A stretch of 64,000 nt of DNA, taken from positions 760,112 through 824,111 of the forward strand of contig CAJNDS010000413.1 of the NCBI GenBank assembly GCA_905221605.1. The letters are read 5' to 3'. Shown here piece after piece: positions 58,903 to 64,000 of this stretch (its first letter is position 1; every line of letters begins with the position of its first letter). The notes beneath the pieces were generated by a model that saw nothing but the letters and a program-made list of their open reading frames with translations, did not search any database and was not told the origin of the DNA. Source of the stretch: Symbiodinium natans. Its lineage: Eukaryota; Sar; Dinophyceae; Suessiales; Symbiodiniaceae. The position numbers and the translations under genes were made by a program.

Positions 58903-58998
58903 GGTTTTCAAACCTGTTGCCGAAGCCCCTGAAGCACAAGTAGGCTTGGTGCAAGTTCGACCTCGAGCAGGGGGCCCGGTTCGAGAGAGACACTCTGG
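58903..58998 (+). CDS. Putative exon with telomeric acceptor and donor
   Basis: Acceptor TTTAG and donor GTTTAG both come from telomeric repeat. VFKPVAEAPEAQVGLVQVRP then RAGGPVRERHS. The minus strand (CLSRTGPPARGRTCTKPTCA) is also open. Confidence 0.45.
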
Positions 58999-59015
58999 GT
59001 TTAGGGTCTTCGGAG

Positions 59016-59062
59016 GTTCGCCCCACCTTGGCTTTCCTCCCCGAACCCGCAATGAGGCCAAA
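59016..59062 (+). CDS. Short putative exon
   Basis: cttcggag acceptor, GTAAGT donor; VRPTLAFLPEPAMRP. KLMMAHAWVRWALLV follows in phase at 59074, but only 11 bp lie between, too short for an intron, so one of the two is wrong. Confidence 0.35.
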
Positions 59063-59163
59063 GTAAGTAGTTCAGGCTTATGATGGCTCATGCCTGGGTT
59101 CGTTGGGCCTTGCTTGTGGGTAGTTAAAGGTGGGGGCGGTATGGGGTCGGGATTTTATGAAGA

Positions 59164-59425
59164 AAGCAACCCAGCCCTGAACCCTAAACCCCAAAACCCC
59201 AAAACCCCCAAAACGCCCAAACCCCCAAAACGCCCAAAACCCCCAAAACGCCCAAACCCCCAAAACGCCCAAACCCCCAAAACGCCCAAACCCCCAAACC
59301 CCCAAACCCCCAAACCCCAAACCCCCAAACCCCCAAACCCCCAAACCCCCAAACCCCCAAACCCCCAAACCCCCAAACCCCCAAACCCCCAAACCCCCAA
59401 ACCCCCAAACCCCAAACCCCAAACC
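59164..59425 (+). repeat. AAACCCCC / AAACGCCC variant array
   Basis: AAACGCCC-type units (59210-59290) pass into about 14 perfect 8-mer AAACCCCC units. Both strands stay open (PKPPKPQT / LGVWGFGG), giving false ORFs of 95-125 aa. Confidence 0.95.
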
Positions 59426-59777
59426 ATGACCTGTCGACCCAAGAGCCCATGTTTGGTTCTCCCGTAAGAGAGCCCAGAGAGAGGGCGCCCCCGAAGCCCT
59501 GCATCCTAACCCTGAACCCTCAGAAGGGGCGTAGGGTTTAGGGTTTAGGGTTTAGGGTTTAGGGCTAGCGCTCTTTTGTTGCGGCTATCTGTATCTTGTT
59601 TTTGGGGGTTCTGAACACCACAGAAACAGCGGCAACACCACCGAGAAGGACCAAGTTGGGGTCCCACTTGGAGGGTCCGGGGACTTAGTAAGTAGATAGC
59701 AAGTAGACTTATAAGTACCCTAGAAGGGACCCTAATTCTAGATGACTACTTGCTAAGTCCTCCGACCCTCCAAGCAG

Positions 59778-59885
59778 TGGTACGTACCCAAAGCCCAAAC
59801 CCCTTGACCAAGGCATCTTCCTTGTATCGGGCTCTCTGGGTACCCTGTTCGCGCCTTGTTGCTTGGTTCAAGGTTTCCCTGATAG
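59778..59885 (+). CDS. Putative exon
   Basis: ctccaagcag acceptor, telomeric-type GTTTAG donor, phase 1 nt in, 2 out; GTYPKPKPLDQGIFLVSGSL, GTLFAPCCLVQGFPD. Hydrophobic middle. Confidence 0.5.
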
Positions 59886-59966
59886 GTTTAGAGTTTAGGG
59901 TTTTTAGGGTTTTAACCAACCCAGAAAAGGCTGCCCTTACTAGAATATGGTGAGTCCACGCGCCAA

Positions 59967-60012
59967 GGCCCGACACCTACCTCAACAGGCCACAGAAATT
60001 GGAAAACTCCGG
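59967..60012 (+). CDS. Putative exon before a poly-G run
   Basis: gcgccaag acceptor; ARHLPQQATEIGKLR; then poly-G and (GT)n at 60012-60090. Confidence 0.4.
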
Positions 60013-60384
60013 GGGGGGGGGGGGGGGGGTAATTATTAATGTTTGTTTTTGGTGTTGGTTGGTGTGTGTGTGTGTGTGTGTGTGTTTGTTTTTGTGTTGG
60101 GGGTTGTGGTTTTGTTTTTGGCGGGTGGTGCCGGTCGTAACTCTCAATTCGGGCACTTATCACCAAACAGGAAAGGGTTTAGGGTTTGGGGTTTAGGGTT
60201 TAAGGTTTAAGGTTTTGGGTAGGGTTCAGCGTTTAGGGTTGGGGGGGGGGCGGGGGGGCCTCTGGCTCAGCCTTCGTTCTGTAATCCCTTAGCCCTTAAA
60301 AACGCTGAAGACCTGGAAGGTACTGGCTCTCCGCTCGTCTCTATGCCGATCCCAGGCGGGTCTGGATCTTCGCTGAAAGTTCAG

Positions 60385-60490
60385 GGAATCTAAAATGGGT
60401 GGCTCTCAAAGTAGACGGACAGGACCGGAACTACGAATTGTTCCTGTCATTAGATGATTTGTTTTGGGGGTTCGAGTTCCTACACCTAAA
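60385..60490 (+). CDS. Putative exon
   Basis: agttcag acceptor; NLKWVALKVDGQDRNYELFL, SLDDLFWGFEFLHLN. A competing frame gives FRESKMGGSQSRRTGPELRI to TGA. The first is the most protein-like. Confidence 0.45.
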
Positions 60491-60578
60491 CGCTAAACCC
60501 GAAACCCTAACATAGGAGAGGCGCTAGGCTTGGAGTTTAGGCTGAGCGCCCAAAATACCGAGGAGTCGTTAATGACCC

Positions 60579-60697
60579 AGAAGCCCAGTACCCTTCAACT
60601 AAGGGTTCTACCTCACCTTATATAGGAATCCCTATCACGATCTAAGTTGATCTAAGGTATCTTCCTTACTTAAGGGGGGTGTTGGGCTCTTTGGGGA
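60579..60697. mobile_element. Family D element
   Basis: cccagaagcccagtaccctt...aaggggggtgttgggctctttgggg. Confidence 0.7.
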
Positions 60698-60752
60698 TAG
60701 AAGTGTTGGGATGCCCTAAACCTTAGGGGATTGGATTCTCTGAGTTTCGCAG

Positions 60753-60900
60753 GTGGTATCCGGACGGGGTGCCCATCATGTTCCTCTCGCTTCACAACAC
60801 CAAGGACAGCTGCCCTGGCAGAATTGGCATGCCTAGTCTTGATCTACATGACATGTGGTCTGCATTTTGTGTATGGATCGTCAAAAATGGCCAGTGGCTG
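60753..60900 (+). CDS. Putative exon, membrane helix at the end
   Basis: gagtttcgcag acceptor; WYPDGVPIMFLSLHNTKDSC, PGRIGMPSLDLHDMWSAFCV, WIVKNGQWLHILGVLL. The frame stays open to 61026, but 60890-60950 resembles half of a family M element, so the exon may end near 60895. Confidence 0.5.
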
Positions 60901-60949
60901 CATATATTGGGTGTCCTTTTGCAGATACTTGCAGTAAGAACCCTACTTG

Positions 60950-61155
60950 ATTTCCTCGGCCCCTTTGGTCCCCCGACGGCCGAATGGGACGCAATTCAGA
61001 TTCGTTGCAAAGGGTGTACGACCTAAGTTATGGGGCCCTTTGGTGTTCAGGGTACGAAAAATGGTGCCTCGAAGCCTCAAAAACAAAGACGTGCTCAGCT
61101 TTGAATGCGAACAGACCGGAGGATTTCGAGGCGACGGACAGGCGCGGGCCTTTTT
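60950..61155 (+). CDS. Putative exon
   Basis: RPLWSPDGRMGRNSDSLQRV, YDLSYGALWCSGYEKWCLEA, SKTKTCSALNANRPEDFEAT, DRRGP, then a telomeric-type GGTTTG border. A second frame (LWGPLVFRVRKMVPRSLKNK) is open. Confidence 0.4.
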
Positions 61156-61258
61156 TTTCGGTTTGGGGTTTGGGGTTTTGGGTTTGGGGTTTGGGGTTTA
61201 GGGTTCGGGGTTTGGGGTTTGGGGTTTAGGGCTTGGGCTGTAGGATTTAGGGTTGCAG

Positions 61259-61309
61259 CACCCAGACGACATTGATGTCGTCCGTACCCATGAATGGACC
61301 CTTAGCTGA
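61259..61309 (+). CDS. Short terminal exon
   Basis: ggttgcag acceptor; HPDDIDVVRTHEWTLS, stop TGA. Confidence 0.4.
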   Translation, partial: HPDDIDVVRTHEWTLS

Positions 61310-61367
61310 GGACAGTGGTTTCTAGGATGAGTGAGCTTATCTTTGGCTGGCTAGGGGCCAAATCTTG

Positions 61368-61409
61368 AGGAACATGGTTGTCTTGGGCGCCATCCTTGCA
61401 GGGGCTGGT
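61368..61409 (+). CDS. Possible exon
   Basis: atcttgag acceptor; NMVVLGAILAGA; GTAAAT donor. Hydrophobic. Confidence 0.3.
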
Positions 61410-61536
61410 AAATCTTAGTAGTAGAGTAGGTATCCTTTAACCTTTTTGGGTTAATATATTCCCCTTATAATCCCAAAGGTTAACCTTTAAAACCCCTAGG
61501 TACTGGACAACTAAGAAATCCGCTTCTTAAGTTCAA

Positions 61537-61581
61537 AGAGCGGTGGAAGATTTCTCCGGGCCAAGGAGGTTGGACAGTATA
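61537..61581 (+). CDS. Possible exon
   Basis: gttcaaag acceptor, telomeric GTTTAG donor; SGGRFLRAKEVGQYR; alternative FKERWKISPGQGGWT. Confidence 0.3.
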
Positions 61582-61936
61582 GGGTTTAGGGTTTAGGGTT
61601 TAGGGTTTAGGGTTTAGGGTTTAGGGTTTAGAGCATCCTTGTTGGCCCTGTGGTACCCTTTGCCTGTAGGTTCCCTTATCCAGCTAGCCCATATTACAAT
61701 TCGTTCACTGGGCTTGGCGAGCCCAAACCTTGACCCCTTCAGTTCCCTGGAACCCTGAAGAGGATAACTTAGCCTATTGGGGTCATTCCTAGATGCCCTT
61801 AAGGGGATCTGCCTTTTGAATCCTCCAAGGAGTCTGGGCTATCAATCCTAAGCCCTAAGACCTAAACCCTAAACCCTAAGACCTAAACCCTAAACCCTAA
61901 ACCCTAAACCTTAAACCCTAAACCTACCGCTCCGAG

Positions 61937-62729
61937 GCTTCTCACGATCTTGGCCCGCTGTTCTGAGCCGGACTTCGTGAACCGCAGCCGCTGCTCCTCG
62001 CCGAAGCCTCAGGATGGCAAGGATGCCCAGTAGTGCCCTCGTTCCCTTTTGTGGGGGGTTTAGGGTTTAGGGGGTTTAGGGTTTAGGGTTTAGGGTTTAG
62101 TGTTTAGGGTTTAGGGTTTAGGGTTTAGGTTCCCTGATAAGCCCCTTAAGCAATCCTAGGTTGCTGGGCAACCTAGATGGCCACAGAGCCCTGAACAGCC
62201 CTAAAGAAAGGAGTGCCCGAAGAGGTTCATACCCCTCAACTGAGGAATATCCCTTAAATCATACTGAGGATCCCTTGAGAATTTAAGGTGTATTCCTTAA
62301 TGCAGGTGTATTGGGCTCTCTGGGTATACCTGAATTGATATGAAGGGTCCCTATAGTAGGTAAGGCATATTCCTTAACTGACGGGGTAGTGGGCTCTTTG
62401 GTTCGGCAAATGGCCGGAGCTGGGGTTGGTGGGGGGGTCAGGGAGCGGCGTCAAGGGTTCCAGCCAAAGGAAGCTTGCAGAAGCGAGGATGGACTGCTGT
62501 GCCCTGTGAACTAGCAAACTCTAAACTCTAAACCCTAAACCCTAAACCCTAAACCCTAACCCCTAACCCCTAAACCCTAAATCCTAAACCCTAAACCCTA
62601 CACCCTAAACCCTAACCCCAAGCAGCCGTGAATCTTCAATCCACCCTCAGAGCCGTGACGTCCGCCTGGACAGAGTTTAATCACCGCTGGCTTCGTTTTC
62701 CCAAAAATCTCAAAGATCAAGGAGCATAA
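61937..62729 (+). CDS. Three-exon chain interrupted by family F and D elements, gene 3' end
   Basis: Exon 1 from 61937 (ctccgag): LLTILARCSEPDFVNRSRCS, SPKPQDG. Family F element with a GATGGC direct repeat (62013, 62176). Exon 2 to 62224 continues HRALNSPKERSARR, GTTCAT donor, phase 1. The intron holds two D elements and CCCTAAA repeat. Exon 62626-62729 (caagcag) joins in phase: VNLQSTLRAVTSAWTEFNHR, WLRFPKNLKDQGA, stop TAA. If F is spliced GA-AG without repeat collapse the frame ends early (QMATEP). Protein not recognised. Confidence 0.55.
62019..62176. mobile_element. Family F element with internal TTTAGGG expansion
   Basis: aaggatgcccagtagtgc / ggttgctgggcaacctag. Between ggggggtttagg and ttccctgataa, where other copies read directly on, lie about nine TTTAGGG units. 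Flanked by GATGGC on both sides. Confidence 0.8.
62225..62401. mobile_element. Two D elements in tandem
   Basis: First ends gtgtattgggctctctggg at 62322, second ends ggggtagtgggctctttgg at 62401. Confidence 0.7.
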
Positions 62730-63032
62730 CAAATCCAATCTCCGAAAGCCCTGAACTCTTAGGGTGGTTACATGGTCCCGTACTATGGGCCCTTCAAAGG
62801 GGACCTCTTATGTACTGTACCCCTTAGATACCCTCTACAAATTAAGGGCCCATACTTCAGAAACTTTAACGGAGGTAAGTGAAACTGCCCTTATAAACGC
62901 CGAACCCTGGCCCAGACCCGGAGGATCCAAAAAGCAGAGCCTCCCAACTAGAATGCCCTGTACTGCTCTTTGGGTCCTTCTTAGGAACCCCCCTGTACAG
63001 GGATCTACTTTTTGAATCCTTTCAGGGGTCTG

Positions 63033-63143
63033 GGAGGCCTCGCGAACAGCGGGTTCCTGGCCAGTGCCTGACCACAAGCTTCTTGTTGGGACCCCTTGAA
63101 CACACTGGTTGCCGGGGGCGCGCTACAGAATTAGTGAAATAGC
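63033..63143 (+). CDS. Possible terminal exon
   Basis: GRPREQRVPGQCLTTSFLLG, PLEHTGCRGRATELVK, stop TAG. The minus strand is open for 65 codons too. Confidence 0.3.
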
Positions 63144-63427
63144 AAGCAGAGTCAAGAACCGGGGGGTGGAAAGGGACCACATCAACTGTTTGATTCGGCC
63201 GATATTTGCCTTCCGGCAAAAAAGACAGTTTCCGGCAAACCGCGCAAATCGGGATGCAGCATTAGGGCTTCTTTCCCCCCTCTAAACAAGCCGGCCTGCA
63301 CCTTTTCTGGCCATCCTTGTAATTTGAGTCTGGGGTTAGGGTTTGGGGCTTCGGGTTTGGGGTTAGGTCCCGGGCAAACCCAAAACCCAAAACCCTAAAT
63401 CCCCTAAAGCGGGGGGCTGCATGCCCG

Positions 63428-63506
63428 AGGAACCTGCGCCACCTGCCTCACGCGTGTCAGCCGGACTCAAAGCACGAGAAGGAGGCCATCGCCGGGCCAG
63501 GGAGGT
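63428..63506 (+). CDS. Putative exon
   Basis: cccgag acceptor; NLRHLPHACQPDSKHEKEAI, AGPG, telomeric GTTTAG donor. Alternative with ATG at 63422: MPEEPAPPASRVSAGLKARE. Confidence 0.4.
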
Positions 63507-63591
63507 TTAGGGTTTAGGGTTTAGGGATTAGAGTTGCGGGATCTACAAGTAAAGCCTTACAACCCGCAACCCTAAACCCTTGCCGGTTCAG

Positions 63592-63706
63592 CTTACTCCT
63601 TCCATGCACCCCGCTAGTTCCTTCTTTGTGGGTATCTAATGTGGTATTTGGGCTCCAGGGAGGGGGTGTTTTACAAGGCCCGTTCTTTCTTACACTTTCT
63701 CTCGGG
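63592..63706 (+). CDS. Possible exon pair
   Basis: LTPSMHPASSFFV (gttcag; GTATCT donor) and GGVLQGPFFLTLSLG (ggctccag; GTATGG donor). The 27 bp gap is too short for a usual intron, so probably only one is real. From 63706 to 64000 I see an AT microsatellite (63828-63912) and no gene. Confidence 0.3.
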
Positions 63707-64000
63707 TATGGGAAGATTATGAGGCGTTTAGGGTTGAGCGCTTGGGACACTAGTGGCGTTGAGAGACCAGTGCGAACCAGGGCTTGAGATCACGAATAAC
63801 TCCTTTTCGTGGGTATAAGGTCCCCTGTGACATATATATATATATATGTACATATAATATTATATATATTTATTTATTTATTCATTTATTTATGTATTTA
63901 TATATATATAGTATGCTGATTACCAACACTGAAAGTCGGTACCTCCATTCAGGGTGTTACTGCGTAGACTATGACAGTGTGGTGCCTAGGATCTCCGGGT

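Noticed and set aside
59063-59073. 11 bp intron between two good-looking blocks
   Set aside because: Too short for splicing; one of the flanking calls must be wrong.
59078-59504. Frames of 95-125 aa (GVWGFGG, PKPPKPQT)
   Set aside because: Translations of the AAACCCCC-type array.
60455-60480. tRNA T-loop-like gggttcgagttcc
   Set aside because: No matching acceptor stem, anticodon arm or D-loop around it.

Overview
The window looks like nuclear DNA of an intron-rich protist, most probably an alveolate of the dinoflagellate/chromerid kind. Telomere-type repeats (TTTAGGG/CCCTAAA and near variants) are scattered through almost the whole 64 kb. Coding signal comes as short GC-rich blocks of about 40-200 bp with splice-like borders (cag|G acceptors; GT, GC and apparently GA donors). 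There are no bacterial operons, ribosome binding sites, tRNA or rRNA. GC/GA donors and AG|G acceptors are described for dinoflagellates; that link, and the organism, are inference.

The long open frames in such DNA are mostly translations of repeats (NPKP, LGFRV, poly-T/S/V, SLCLCV and similar) and are not annotated. I called exons from splice sites, codon-like composition and, where possible, agreement of reading phase across introns. The best multi-exon chains are 1079-2737, 9263-9508, 11835-13161, 20601-20864, 28025-28425, 34610-34832, 42261-43092, 43227-43668, 47028-47378, 47663-47841, 48906-49077, 58174-58836 and 61937-62729. Most genes read on the plus strand. A minus-strand block (about 34.86-39.8 kb) meets the plus strand tail to tail at 34832/34863, and smaller minus-strand pieces lie at 10.0, 24.2-24.6 and 56.2-56.8 kb. 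I recognise almost no protein families: a possible ABC-transporter pair of exons (3709 and 6851), a CxxC zinc-binding tail (46457) and several membrane segments.

Between exons lie (1) telomere-like arrays in both orientations, (2) about twenty families (labelled A-U here) of 70-220 bp near-palindromic, MITE-like elements with 20-50 bp terminal inverted repeats, and (3) microsatellites. Elements often abut exons, so many introns consist of one or two elements. The most notable observation is how these parts behave as introns. Some introns are pure telomeric repeat from GT to AG (9358-9447, 34660-34700). Two element insertions carry 5-6 bp target-site duplications and, if removed exactly, restore an open frame that continues into the next exon (42416-42642, 62013-62181). 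Several telomere-repeat introns are flanked by 9-14 bp direct repeats of exon sequence. Telomeric arrays also appear inside some copies of an element family and not others. This is the pattern expected of introner-type intron gain coupled to insertion or expansion of telomere repeat.

Assembly limits: 100 N at 38550-38649, and one probable frameshift near 38970. Exon borders are approximate unless a phase chain is given, and several blocks are open in more than one frame.
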